Source: Prorocentrum cordatum
Taxonomy: Eukaryota; Sar; Dinophyceae; Prorocentrales; Prorocentraceae
NCBI GenBank assembly: GCA_963575745.1
Contig: CAUYUJ010001722.1
Coordinates: 1-64,000, forward strand
DNA length: 64,000 nucleotides
Reading direction: 5' to 3'
Each line of letters starts with the position of its first letter. Positions within the stretch are counted from its first letter, which is position 1. The notes under the pieces were generated by a model. It searched no databases and was not told the DNA's origin. It was given only the letters and a program-made list of their open reading frames with translations. Positions 1 to 10,483 of this stretch are shown one piece after another. The translations under genes and the position numbers were made by a program.

Positions 1-1
1 G

Positions 2-421
2 CGCATTCATGCCGCCATCGCAGATGCGCGTGGTATGCTTGGCGCAGGAAAGAAACTGCCAACCAATTCGGAAGACGAGCCAGCCATGTCTATGGTGCAC
101 TTATGGATGGCAGATTGCAGAAACCTTGAGGGATATCTCATAGCACCAACTATGGGTAAGACAGGAAGTAAGCGCTTGACTATCGCTCTGGGTAGTTTAA
201 GGCAGGATCTGTGGACTAATGGAACGGAAGAAGTAGATATTTTACATCCACGCGTATTTTGTGATATGATCCGATGGGCCGATACAAGTTTTATGGTGGT
301 CGGTTGTCAGACGAAGAAAAGGCCTATTGATCGTCTTGTTAGGATCTTACGTGCAAGTTCGAAGAAGGCCAGGAAACAACTGGTGAGGGCCAGAGTGAAT
401 ACTATCCCATCGGGGAAGTGA
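2..421 (+). CDS. 3' end of an unidentified ORF, open at the left edge
   Basis: An open frame runs from the window edge to a TGA at 419-421 (139 codons visible). The first ATG inside it is at 35, but the frame is open upstream, so the true start probably lies outside. The residue composition is balanced and non-repetitive, unlike the repeat-driven frames nearby, and the C-terminus is rich in Lys/Arg (RASSKKARKQLVRARVN). I do not recognise a domain. It could be the tail of a gene, an exon read into intron, or retroelement debris. Confidence 0.35.
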   Translation, partial: RIHAAIADARGMLGAGKKLPTNSEDEPAMSMVHLWMADCRNLEGYLIAPTMGKTGSKRLTIALGSLRQDLWTNGTEEVDILHPRVFCDMIRWADTSFMVVGCQTKKRPIDRLVRILRASSKKARKQLVRARVNTIPSGK

Positions 422-689
422 GTGGCTGAGTCCTGGCTGCCTTTGACTTGAGTAATCCCAACATGGGAGTGCTCCGTTTACTGCCCCTAGAGGCCTGCTG
501 AGACCAGCGGTGCTGCGCGGTTTGCCGGCTAGCTCGTGATAAAGTTTCACGGGTGTGAGATAGTGAATGTGTCTCGTGTGTATATGCGCCATTCGCCGCC
601 GTTTGACCTCTAGGGGGCCCTTTTTGCCATGGCGCTAAAACGCATCATACTCACAGCAAACTGCGGGATGGTTTTGGGGAACGGGGAGA

Positions 690-1675
690 AGGACGAGAAG
701 GTGGGGGAGGGAGGTGTCGTATCTGACCCGGGACTTCCCCGGGACTCCCCCGGGACCCCCCCCGGGACCCCCTCTCCCTCCCCCGGCGGGGAAGGGAAAG
801 GGAAGGGGCTTCCCTTCGACTCAATTACGACGTTGCTCAAAGTCGGTACGGGGGGGGGGCGTCGTATGTGACCTGGGGGGGGGGTCGCTACCGCCCCCCG
901 CTACCCCCCCCTCGCCTCCCGGCGGGGGAGGGATCAAGGGCTTGTGGGAGGCCGCGACTCAATCAGAGGTCGCTCCGCCTCGGCTGGTGGCGCCAGGGGA
1001 AGAGGAGTCCGGGGGGGGGAGTTCGTATCTGACCCGGGGGTGGGGGGTCGGTACCCCCCCCCCCTTTACCCCCCCCCCCCGCTACCCCCCCCTCGCCTCC
1101 CGGCGGGGGAGGGATCAAAGGGAAGGGGCTTCCCTTCGACTCAATTCCGAGGTTGCTCAAGGTCGGCTTGGCTGGAGCCCAGGGGAAGAGGAGTCCCAGG
1201 GGGGGGCGTCGTATCTGACCCGGGGGGGGGGTCGGTATTACCCCCCCCTACCCCGCCTCCGGCCACGGGGAAGACACAAGGAAGGGAGTTCCCTTCGACT
1301 CTATTACGAGGTTGCTCAAGGTCCCAGGGGAAGAGGAAATAGTCCCGGGGGGGGCGTCGTATCTGACCCGGTGGGGGGGGGTCGGTTACCCCCCCCCGCT
1401 ACCCCCCTCCCCCCTCCCGGCGGGGGAGGAATCAAAGGGAAGGGGCTTCCCTTCGACTCAATTACGAGGTTGCTCAAGGTCGGCTTGGCTGGAGCCCAGG
1501 GGAAGAGGAGTCCCAGGGGGGGGCGTCGTATCTGACCCGGGGGTGGGGTCGACACCCCCCCCCCCTCCCGGCGGGGGAGGGATCAAAGGGAAGGGGCTTC
1601 CCTTCGACTCAATTACGAGGTTGCTCAAGGTCGGCTTGGCTGGAGCCCAGGGGAAGAGGAGTCCCAGGGAAAGGG
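690..1675. repeat. G/C-homopolymer-rich tandem array, unit about 150-180 bp
   Basis: The landmark GTCGTATCTGACCCG recurs (with small changes) near 717, 861, 1022, 1208, 1356 and 1525. A second landmark, GGGGCTTCCCTTCGACTC, follows it in most units. Units differ mainly in the length of runs of G and C. The apparent Pro/Gly-rich proteins in all frames are by-products of these runs. Confidence 0.85.
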
Positions 1676-2571
1676 AAGGACAGAGACGACGAGTACAAAG
1701 AATGACGGAGATGACGGCTCGAACGGAAAAGCCCCTCACACACGCCGACAGGGTCGCTCGCGCGGCGCCAGCGCACTGTCCAGATTTTGCTGCAATGTCC
1801 ACTTCGTATTGTTTTTTGGCAGGGATTTTGGAGGGTATTGGCACGGTGGGCCCCGCAATGTGAATTTTGTATTGTTTTTGACGGACGGTGGTGGGGGCGC
1901 CCGCGTGGTTCCGGGTTGGCTGCCAGCCAGGTGGGGGAAGGGGTGTTTATTAATAGGGATCAGTGGTAAACCCCCTCTTCGAAGGGGAAAAGGGAGGGGT
2001 GGCAGAGGAAACTCCCTAAACCACCTTACGTCCTACAGGGCTAGTGGGATTAATCGCACTGGTGGTGTTGATCGTGGTTGTGGTAGTGGTGCTGGTAGTA
2101 ACACCAGTGGTACCAACATCAATGCGACATGTAACTGTAGGAGGGGAAATATAGCATGGGCTGATTGGTGCTGAGCTGGCTCGGTGATTTCTATCGCAGG
2201 CTTCGCTCCACTGGGTGCGTTTGTCATGTTCGTCCTTTTTTTCGTCTTGTCGCTCTTTCTTTTATCATTTGGTTTCCCCCCTCGTCGTATCTCTGTCTCT
2301 TCTCCCTGGCGTTGCCGTCTCTGGGCTTTTCGTCTTTTCCCCCTCCGTTTTTTCTATTCCACAAGACTGACAACTCATAGAGAAAACACGTCGGAAATAG
2401 GAACAACCAGCGGCAACGAATATTCTTGCGCACATTTGAGTGTCAAATTACAATTGGGATCGCATGAATTTAATATGATTGTCACGCGAGGGCCCAACAT
2501 TGAAACCGAACCGTTCTCGATTTGTGTAGCGACTAAATTTACACATGAAGTGCGCCGCGTGGATGCGACTA
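1676..2571. other. Unassigned stretch
   Basis: No family-level similarity recognised. Around 2040-2150 there is a GT-rich, GTGGT-containing segment. Short open frames on both strands overlap each other and look non-coding. The segment from about 2400 to 2571 could be flanking DNA of the retroelement that follows. Confidence 0.3.
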
Positions 2572-2593
2572 ACCGTAGCCATTTTGGCTCAAG
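2572..2593 (+). other. DinoSL spliced-leader relic (exact 22 nt)
   Basis: The 22 bases match the dinoflagellate spliced leader consensus (DCCGUAGCCAUUUUGGCUCAAG class, with A as first base) without mismatch. In dinoflagellates this leader is added to mRNA 5' ends by trans-splicing, so finding it in genomic DNA upstream of coding sequence is a known sign that a processed mRNA was reverse transcribed and reinserted. Here it lies 42 nt upstream of the first ATG of the LINE ORF1 region. No SL RNA gene features (intron, Sm site) follow it, so it is a relic and not an SL RNA gene. Confidence 0.9.
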
Positions 2594-2635
2594 AAGTGCG
2601 CCACTTGCACTCTCACCGAGGATCTGGCATACATC

Positions 2636-3540
2636 ATGGCTTTCCGTGTTCCCCTCAAGTTGGATGGGGAGTTGGAACAGGCTGCTTCGCCTCCGCCGAC
2701 GACAGAACAAACTCGCAGAGACGGCACCCCCGTCAAGGACGTTTGCAGCCCCCTGCTGGTAGAGCAAAGCAACATCGCATCCACAGTCCACTACATGAGA
2801 TGGATGACCTGGACGATCTTCAAGCCGTACCTCAACAACTACTCGACGATGACCTTGCCGCAGCCGCGGGTTCACAATCGGGTAACGATACGGATGGCCT
2901 AACAGTTGGGCAATTTAAGCAAATATTGCGAGACCAGCTTCAACCAATCCAGAACGATATTCGTGCGATCAAGCAGCGCGGCGTTTCGCAACAAGACCTG
3001 CGGAACGCGGTGGAGCCTTTGAAGACAGCTGTCGATAACGTCACCGCACGCGTTGCCGTTCTCGAGTCGCTTCCACATCGTCCAGATGCTGATTCTGCGA
3101 CTGGTTCCGCGCGCAGCCTGGCTTCCACAGTTGAGGCGAAACTCAATGAGATCGAACGCCAAATGGCGGAACTCACCACGAACAAGCAGTATGAGTGCAA
3201 TGCTGTCATTGGTGGATTGGGTAACTTCGATGCCTTGCGTGGCGCGTCTGCGTGGATCAATGAACAGGCGCTTCATTTCGTTGCTCCGGAGCCTAAGGAG
3301 ACCTTCATCAAAGGCGACGCGTTCCAGCAGATCTTCTTCGCAAGGTTTGACGCGGCCAGTGCCCGGGACACATTCGTCACAATCCTGGGAAAGCTCAATT
3401 GAAACATCAAGGAAATGTGATTTGGACGCGTCCAGACCAACCCTTGGAAAAAAGGGTCCCGGAGAGCTTCTTGTTCAGCTTGCGGGAGACATTCTTGGGG
3501 TGGGGTTATTCCCCGCATGTTTCGTGGGGTTCTGGTTTTC
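2636..3540 (+). pseudogene. LINE ORF1-like protein, N-terminal part (frameshifted)
   Basis: Coding starts at ATG 2636 (MAFRVPLKLD...) and must shift frame near 2790 to enter the segment starting MDDLDDLQAVPQQLL. That part has heptad-like Leu/Val spacing (about 2900-3170, likely coiled coil) followed by an RRM-like stretch (AVIGGLGNFDALRGASAWI, FFARFDAASARDTF) typical of LINE ORF1 proteins. A second shift near 3395-3402 moves to the frame reading IWTRPDQPLEKRVPESFLF, which continues the same domain. The coding signal is lost after about 3510, where the satellite begins. Role in the family: RNA binding and chaperoning of the element transcript. Assignment rests on motif recall, not on a search. 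Confidence 0.65.
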
Positions 3541-3598
3541 TTCCCTGCCGCGGCGCACCCGCGTCTCCTCACCTCCACTCCTCCTCTCTCCTTCTCAC

Positions 3599-3735
3599 GC
3601 AGCGCAGCACAGCACAGCGCAGCACAGCACAGCACGGCAGCACAGCACAGCACAGCACAGCACAGCACAGCACAGCACAGCACAGCACAGCACAGCACAG
3701 CACAGCACAGCACAGCACAGCACAGCACAGCACAT
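3599..3735. repeat. (CACAG)n pentanucleotide microsatellite
   Basis: Nearly pure CACAG/AGCAC repeats, about 26 units, with a few variants (CGCAG, GGCAG) at the left end. It opens the satellite block that splits the LINE ORF1. Confidence 0.95.
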
Positions 3736-3744
3736 GCACAGCAG

Positions 3745-5085
3745 CGTAGGGGGTGCGTAGGGGCTGGTCTCTCACGGCGGCCGCTATCCGTGACGGTCGT
3801 CCAGGGCACAGCAGGCATGGCATATTCTCGACACCATCGTGGGTGCGCAGGGGGTGGTCTCTCACCGCGGCCGCTATCCGTGACGGTCGTCCAGGGCACA
3901 GCAGGCATGGCATATTCTCGACACCATAGGGGGTGCGCAGGGGGTGGTCTCTCACCGCGGCCGCTATCCGTGACGGTCGTCCAGGGCACAGCAGGCATGG
4001 CATACACTCGACACCATAGGGGGTGCGCAGGGGGTGGTCTCTCACCGCGGCCGCTATCCGTGACAGTCGTCCAGGGCACAGCAGGCATGGCATATTCTCG
4101 ACACCATAAGGGGGTGCGCAGGGGGTGGTCTCTTACCGCGGCCGCTATCCGTGACGGTCGTCGAGGGCACAGCAGGCATGGCATATTCTCGACACCACAG
4201 GGGGTGCGCAGGGGGTGGTCTCCCACCACGGCCGCTATCCGTGACGGTCGCCCGGCCACAGTAGGCATGGTATATGCTCGACACCATAGGGGGTGCGCAA
4301 GGGGTGTTCTCTCACCGCGGCCGCTATCCGTGACGGTCGTCCAGGGCACAGCAGGCATGGCATATTCTCGACACCATAGGGGGTGCGCAGGGGCTGGTCT
4401 CTCACCGCGGCCGCTATCGTGACGGTCGTCCGGGCACCGCAGGCATGGCATATTCGCGACCACCATAGGGGGGTGCGCAAGGGCAGTGGTTCTCTCACCG
4501 CGGCCGCTATCCGTGACGGTCGTCCATGGCACACCAGGCAAAGCAGATTCTCGACACCATAAGAGAGATCGCAGGGGGTGGTCTCTCACCGCGGGCGCTA
4601 TCCGTGACGGTCGTTCCAGGGCACAGCAGGCATTGGCATATTCTCGACACATAAAGGGGGTGTGCAGGGGGTGTCTATTTACGCGGCGCGCTATTTCCGT
4701 GACGGTCGTCCAGGGCGCAGCAGGCATGGCATAGTCTCGACAACATAAGGAGGTGCGCAGGGGGTGGTCTCTCACCGCGGCCGCTACTCGTGACGGTCGT
4801 CCAGGGCGCAGCAGGCATGGCATATTCTTGACACCAGAGGGGGTGCGCAAGGGGTGGTCTCCCACCGCGGCCGCTATCCGTGACGGTCGTCCAGGGCACA
4901 GCAGGCATGGCATATTCTCGACACCATAGGGGGTGCGCAGGGGGTGGTCTCTCACTGCGGCCGCTATCCGTGACGGTCGTCCAGGGCACAGCAGGCATGG
5001 CATATTCTCGACACCATAGGGGGTGCGCAGGGGGTGGTCTCTCACCGCGGCCGCTATCCGTGACGGTCGTCCAGGGCGCAGCGGT
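3745..5085. repeat. 90-bp minisatellite, about 15 copies
   Basis: The landmark CCGCTATCCGTGACGGTCGT recurs at 3781, 3871, 3961 and 4051 and then about every 90-94 bp to 5051. Most units hold a NotI-type palindrome GCGGCCGC. Copies in the middle (about 4400-4800) carry indels; the ends are more uniform. As 90 is divisible by 3, long open frames run through it on both strands, including a minus-strand frame of about 700 codons; these are repeat artefacts. Confidence 0.95.
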
Positions 5086-5417
5086 ATCGACGGGGCAACG
5101 GCCACCAACATCATTCTCACATGCTTCACTTCAGCTCTCATCACTCCAGCCATAATATAAGTGTGTGGGTTCCTCGGTAGCGTAATTCCAAAAGCGAGGT
5201 GCGTGTGGATACTCTTGAACAGAAGCTCAAAGTAGCCAAAGAACCTGTGTGTCACGTACTTGTCGCCGGGTCCGCTCTCCAGGTTACGTTGTGTGGAGCA
5301 TGGGCTGCTTGGGGCGATCTCGCAAACAGCCCGGAGGTGTCTGACCTCGCCGATCGCGCTAATGGGGCCCTCCAGCGTGCTAAAGGCAGCGGCAAGGGAA
5401 AGACGGGCAACCACTAG
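5086..5417 (+). pseudogene. LINE ORF1-like protein, C-terminal part
   Basis: After the satellite, coding signal returns at about 5195 (VRVDTLEQKLKVAKEP...) and ends at a TAG at 5415-5417 after a Lys/Gly-rich tail (RAKGSGKGKTGNH). This reads as the continuation of the ORF1 segment interrupted at about 3510, so the satellite sits inside what should be one protein. The first 100 nt after the array contain stops in every frame tried and cannot be assigned. Confidence 0.45.
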
Positions 5418-5489
5418 GAAGTGCGACGGCGCATCGGCACTACAAGTGCGACGAGTACGGGCACATGGGTAACATTTCCATGTTCGCCA

Positions 5490-6290
5490 GTACTGTGTGG
5501 ACGAATTGCCTCCTGGAATGTTGAAGGCATCAGCCTGGAGAAGCCGCGCAAGTTGTGCGAGATAATGAAGCAGATGTCAGAATTAAGTATCGGTGTGTTG
5601 TCTTCCAGAGACACATTGCCGCGGGTCACAGATTTTGGAACACGAGGGATACCTATTTATTCTTTCTGGGACGGAGCACGACAGCAGAGAACATGCAGGA
5701 GTCGGGTTCGTAGTGGCACCTTGGATGAGGCACGCTGTCAAAGGTTACCTACAGAAGGACAACAGAATGGCCAGCATTCGGCTCCGGGTATCTGGTGGAA
5801 TTCTTACGTTGATTACAGTGCGCTTGGACCAACGAGCATCCGTATGATATCCGGCACGATTTTTTCACCGATCTTCCGGCATTCGCCACCAGATGCAAAT
5901 ATTATGGGCCAGCCGTCCTGCTGGGGGACTTCAACGCGAGGCTTCTGCGACGACGTGCCAGAGAAAGGGAAGTCATAGGACCTTATCCTTTCGAGAATCC
6001 TACCGGGAAGTGGGAGCCAACGTCAAACTGAGAATTACTATTGGAATTGTGTGGTGCCTTGGAAGCGTGCGTTGCGAATGCATTTTTCGACGCAGGACTC
6101 GAAGCTAAAGCAACTTACCGCGATCTGGGCACCCATCCAGCAGAACCAGTGCAACCAGGCCGGTTCGAACAATTGGACCATGTCGTAGTTGGGCGAAGTT
6201 ATTTCAGCAGCGTTACGGCTATCTGGAGCGATCGGTGGAGGGCGCTCCAATCGCATCACTTCGTGGAGATAGTGGACCTTGACGTAGATA
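5490..6290 (+). pseudogene. LINE apurinic-type (EEP) endonuclease domain, frameshifted
   Basis: Recognisable motifs in order: ASWNVEGI (about 5506-5529, first Asn motif), LPETHC (about 5600, catalytic Glu motif), AGVGFVVAP and RMASIRLRVSGGILTLITV (to about 5820), LLGDFNARL (5918-5944, Asp/Asn motif) and, in the last part, QLDHVVVG. The final SDH motif of active enzymes appears altered to SHH near 6255. Pieces lie in all three frames, so at least two frameshifts are present. Expected role in the family: nicking target DNA to prime reverse transcription. Confidence 0.7.
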
Positions 6291-7035
6291 TCCCCAAAAT
6301 GGAGCGCTCAACAAGAACGGCCAAAGCAGATCTGACGACACTACAAAACAAGGACATCGCAGATGCATGCGCTGATGCCTTTTTTCGCAATTGGGAAAGC
6401 AACCCGCCATGTGCAGATCTGGAGTCCAGGGCAAAATCCGTGGCTACATGCATGCTGGGATCTGCACAACATGTTCTGCCAGCCATCTCCGTGCAGAAGC
6501 GCCGGCCGTGGATTACAACGAGAACGCTACATATTATCGAAGAGCGGAATCGCCGTACAAATGCCAGGGCGGATGCACAAGTCATGGAAGGCCTCAACAT
6601 GCAGATGCAACTTTCGGCACGTGCCGACAGGAAAGCGTGGCTGGAATAAGCAATAACACAAAACGGATGGCAAGCTATTCGATCACTCCGGAAAGGGCGG
6701 CCGATGAAATATGGACGTCTACGGGATGCCCAGGGTAATCTAGTTGACGCAGAGGAGCGAGCCGGAACGATGGCAAACTATTTGGAAAAAAAAACAATGG
6801 ACATTATGTCATGAGGCAGAACAGCTTTCCAACCTAGCGGAGGACAGCAGCTTCTTACCCATCGACGTTGGCAGCATCAATTTGGAAGAGGTTCGACGAG
6901 CAGTCAAACACTTGAAGGTGCAGACAGCGGCCGGGAATGATGGAGTACCCCCTGATCTATGGCACGCGCTATGGAGGAGCAGCGCGGCCCTAGAGATTCA
7001 GACAGCTGCGTGACGATTGTTGGCAGCAGAAAGAC
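6291..7035 (+). pseudogene. LINE linker and start of reverse transcriptase
   Basis: One frame reads from the endonuclease to a TAA at 6647-6649 (..RADRKAWLE), then continues past that stop as SLRKGRPMKYGRLRDAQGN and AGTMANYLEKK in a shifted frame. The next open piece (6744-7013) has VRRAVKHLKVQTAAGNDGVP, the conserved entry to the RT domain, and breaks at a TGA at 7011-7013 just before the main RT frame. The pattern is that of one ancestral ORF with point stops and frameshifts. Confidence 0.6.
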
Positions 7036-8372
7036 ATGCCAGCGCATTGGCGAGAAGCTTCGTTTGTATCAATATTCAAAAAAGGTGACGCCTCCGAGCC
7101 ATCCAACTATAGGCCCATATCCCTGTTAGCGGTGGGCTATAAAGTTTTGGTCAGTGCAATTTTACACCGACTCAAGACTGGAGGCGCGGAAGAAAAACTA
7201 CGAGAATCTCAATGGGGATTCCGGCCTGCCCGGGGCACCAGCGACGCACTATTCTTAGTGCGAAGACTCATTGACGATGCGCTAGAGGACAAAAATGGTA
7301 AGCTGTTCCTGCTGTTGCTAGACTGGAGCAAAGCTTTTGATCGTACCAGACCAGCGGGGCTACTGTCCGCACTCCGCCACTTCCGAGTACCACCCGCCAT
7401 GCAGAACATGATTGCCGCGATCTACAAGGCGCGCAACTTTGTCGTCAAAGATGGGGCAACAACGTCATCGCACAAGTGTCAACCAGCTGGAATTGCACAA
7501 GGTTGTCCTTTATCTCCTTACCTGTTCGCAATCGTTATGTCGGTGCTTCTCGAGGCCGTCGACAAGGACATCCACGCGCAGCCGGGCATCTTCAAGAATA
7601 AGCCGTATGTGGTTATTGGTGACGTGCTCTACGCCGACGACACGCTGCTCGTGGCACAGTGTCTGGAGTCACTTCAGAGGCATTTTCATATCGTCTCAAA
7701 CATTGGGAAAACTTTTGGGCTCGACCTGAACGCTGGCAAAACATTATTATTGAACATCAGATCGGATGCTACGGTTTTGGGGCCGAATGGAGAAGCAATC
7801 CAATCTAAAGACGACGTTGTTTATCTTGGTGGCGTCTTAAGCGCAGATGGTCGGCCCAAGGCTGAAACAACGCGCCGCCTCGGAGAAGCAAAAGGAGCAT
7901 GTGACAAATTATGTGCTGTGTGGAGCCACGCAAACATGACCAAGCAGCACAAGCTACGAGTACTGCAAGCCTGCGTCTGCTCCAAATTATTGTACGGATT
8001 GGAATATTGTGTATTATTGCAAGCAGACAAGAACAGACTGGATGGATTTCAAGCCAAATGCTACCGCAGAGTACTGAAGATCCAACCGGCATTCCTATCT
8101 TTCTTCAGCAATCAGCGTGTTCTGCTTGAAGCACAATCTCCTCCATTGTCGAAAGCAATGGTGTTCCAGCCAGGCGAGGCGCACTCCCTAATGCCGCGGG
8201 AATGGCGGTCCCTGAAGAATCGAGGCAGCCGCGCTTGCAATGGGCCAGTTGCATGCACGCTCGCGCGCTGAGAGTCGCAGGAGACGACCCCGACCGCCTG
8301 CAGATTTTATTGAATTCTCCTCCAAGAGAATGGGATGCAGCTGTCAAAGAGTATTGTAAACAGTCAGTGTGA
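7036..8372 (+). pseudogene. LINE reverse transcriptase domain and C-terminal tail
   Basis: The open frame 7036-8271 (411 codons) is the best preserved part of the element. Counting from MPAHWREASF: KKGDASEPSNYRPISLL at 15-31, GFRPARGTSDALF at 61-73, motif A LLDWSKAFD with catalytic Asp96, QGCPLSPYLF at 155-164, and motif C YADD at 199-202. All catalytic Asp residues are present. After 8130 the frame degrades; a shift allows the tail to continue as HARALRVAGDDPDRLQ and end at TGA 8370-8372 (..EWDAAVKEYCKQSV). No complete upstream ORF feeds it, so it is unlikely to be active. Confidence 0.85.
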
Positions 8373-8576
8373 CTGCGATGAGTTTCCTCGCTGTGCCCAT
8401 TCGCCCACCCTCTTCAGACGGAGTTTTGCTGCTTACCCTCGCGCGCCATGTGCGCAAAGCTTGCAAGTGGTTGCTGGCCGAGGCCCGGTGACATTTTCCA
8501 CGTATGCATGTGCACATTTCCTGCCGATGCGCCGTCTGGGTGCGGCTCTTTGTTGTTGTTGTTGTTGTTGTTGTTG
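8373..8576 (+). other. LINE 3' non-coding segment ending in (TTG)n
   Basis: About 175 nt without coding signal followed by roughly nine TTG units (8549-8576). The (TTG)n could be the element's simple 3' tail or the border of the neighbouring 0.8-kb repeat, since each copy of that repeat also starts right after a (TTG)n tract. Confidence 0.45.
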
Positions 8577-9335
8577 AACATTATTACTTCTAAAGAATAA
8601 TTATTGTTAGGACCCCTGGTGCACGACCCCCCCGCCGCGCCTAGGCCGCAGCCTCATTTTCATCACTTTCGTAAGGAAGTCTCAAGCAAAACGGGGGAGT
8701 CCGGATCCGGTTGTGTTGTTACGATCGGTTTTCCCTTGCAAAAAATAAGCTAAAGTGGACATTTCTTGTTCTAACATAACCAAACTTCAAGAATCCCTTG
8801 CAAAAAATAAGGTAAAGTGGACATTCGCGCGCAAGACGAAATCCTTCCAAAACCTTAGTTTTCGTAGCGATTTTAACATAAAAACATCAAAAAACCAATA
8901 GTTTTTCAAACAAAAAATTGTCGAAAGTTCATCCCGCGCGCTCTTGCGGATTCGTAGGAAACCCAACACTTTTTAAACATTTCTGTCAAACGGGCTTTTG
9001 CGAGCAACTTTTTCGAACTTCCGCAACAACGGTTGCGCACCTGCCAGGGCCATCATCCCTGTCAAATAATACCATGAGGGACACATTCGTTTTTTCTTCG
9101 CGCGCGCACGCCGTCGTCGTCGGCCGCGGGGCCCTGAATAGTAGCCACGGTCGTCCGCATGCCACGAAGTGAAGTGTCCGAACTTCATAGGGCGGGAAGC
9201 TGGGTGTGGGTGGTGGCGAAGAGTCGTTTGGAAATTTGGTAGAGCTTGAACCGGCCCCCCCACAAAGTGGGGTATTGCCCGCCTCCTATGAAAACCCTGG
9301 CACTGGTGAGAACGGAGTGTCCCCACGTGCTAGTA

Positions 9336-9337
<2 letters not shown>
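8577..9337. repeat. 0.8-kb dispersed repeat, copy 1
   Basis: Begins AACATTATTACTTCTAAAG after (TTG)n and ends ..CCCCACGTGCTAGTAA before the next (TTG)n. Shared landmarks with copies 2 and 3 include TTATTCTAAAGAATAA-like short inverted repeat at the start, GCGCCGCCTAGGCCGCAG, two CCCTTGCAAAAAA sites, CGGGCTTTTGCGAGCAAC and GAAAACCCTGGCACTGGTGAG. No protein-coding frame is conserved between copies beyond chance. Confidence 0.85.
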
Positions 9338-9383
<46 letters not shown>

Positions 9384-9384
9384 G
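9338..9384. repeat. (TTG)n microsatellite
   Basis: About 15 pure TTG units between copies 1 and 2 of the 0.8-kb repeat. Confidence 0.95.
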
Positions 9385-10143
9385 AACATTATTTATTCTA
9401 AGGAATAATTATTGTTGGGCCCCCTGGTGCGCGCCCCCCCTGCGCCGCCTAGGCCGCAGCTACATTTTCATCATTTTCGTGAGGAAGCCTCAGAAAAGAG
9501 GGTGTGTACAGGATACGGTTGTTTTGTTGTAATCCGCTTTCCCTTGCAAAAAACAATAGAAAATGACATTTCTTGTTCTAATATAATCAAATTTCAAGAA
9601 TCCCTTGCAAAAAATAAGGTAAAGTGGACATTCGCGCGCGCAAGACGAAATCCTTCCAAAACATTAGTGTTCGCAGCGATTTTAACATAAAAACATCAAA
9701 AAACCAATGGTTTTTCAACAAAAATTGTCAAAATCTCATCCCGCGCGCTCTTGCGGATTCGTAGGAAACCCAACACTTTTTAAACATTTCTGTCAAACGG
9801 GCTTTTGCGAGCAACTTTTTCGAACTTCTGCGACAACTGTTGCGCACCTGCCAGGGCCATCATCCCTGTCAAATAATACCATGCGGGACACATTCGTTTT
9901 TTCTTCGCGCGCGCACGCCGTCGTCGTCGGCCGCGGTGCCCTGAATAGTAGCCACGGTCGTCCGCATGCCACGAAGTGAAGTGTCCGAACGTCATAGGGC
10001 GGGAAGCTGGGTGTGGGTGGTGGCGAAGAGTCGTTTGGAAATTTGGTAGTGCTTGAACCGGCCCCCCCACAAAGTGGGGGTATTGCCCGCCTCCTATGAA
10101 AACCCTGGCACTGGTGAGTACGGTGTGTCCCCACGTTCTAGTA
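9385..10143. repeat. 0.8-kb dispersed repeat, copy 2
   Basis: Same order of landmarks as copy 1, start-to-start distance about 808 bp. It differs by short indels (for example one CCCTTGCAAAAAA block) and scattered substitutions, indicating age, not assembly duplication. Confidence 0.85.
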
Positions 10144-10230
<87 letters not shown>

Positions 10231-10385
10231 ATGGTTGTCGTTGTTGTTGTTGTTGTGCTTGTTGTTGCTGTCGTCGTTGTTGTTGTTGCTCGTTGTTGTG
10301 GTGTTGTTGTTGGTGTTGTTGTTGGTGTTATGTTGTTGTTGTGGCGTTGTTGTTGCAGTTGCTGTTGCTGCTGCTGCTGCTGCTG
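10144..10385. repeat. Long (TTG)n tract with interruptions
   Basis: Pure TTG from about 10146 to 10231, then interrupted TTG/TCG/GTG/CTG to 10385. The poly-Cys, poly-Val and poly-Leu frames over it are artefacts. Confidence 0.95.
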
Positions 10386-10483
10386 TACGTCAATTTCAAA
10401 TAATTGTCGGTAATTTGTTGTTGGACGGGTCGACTGCTGCTGGCCGTGCTGCTGTTTTGTTGCTGCTCTGATGCTGTGTTGTT

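Larger units (their letters stand above)
2572..8576 (+). mobile_element. Degenerate LINE-type (non-LTR) retrotransposon with spliced-leader relic at its 5' end
   Basis: Order of parts on the + strand: DinoSL relic, ORF1-like region (coiled coil plus RRM-like segment), EEP-type endonuclease, linker, reverse transcriptase and C-terminal tail ending with TGA at 8370-8372, then about 180 nt of non-coding DNA and a short (TTG)n tract. Coding is broken by several frameshifts, in-frame stops and a 1.5-kb satellite inside ORF1, so it is not functional as it stands. The 5' relic suggests this copy was made from a trans-spliced mRNA, either a real full-length element transcript or a host-like capped transcript. 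Confidence 0.85.

Noticed and set aside
3745-5085. CRISPR array
   Set aside because: The whole 90-bp unit is repeated; there are no unique spacers, and the context is eukaryotic.
3273-5414. A minus-strand open frame of about 713 codons
   Set aside because: It is an effect of the in-frame 90-bp satellite and CACAG tract; it runs antisense through the LINE ORF1 and its peptide is 30-residue repeats plus poly-Cys/Leu/Val.
10144-10410. Leu-, Val- and Cys-rich membrane-protein-like frames
   Set aside because: All three frames of a (TTG)n tract are open; no amino-acid-level conservation.
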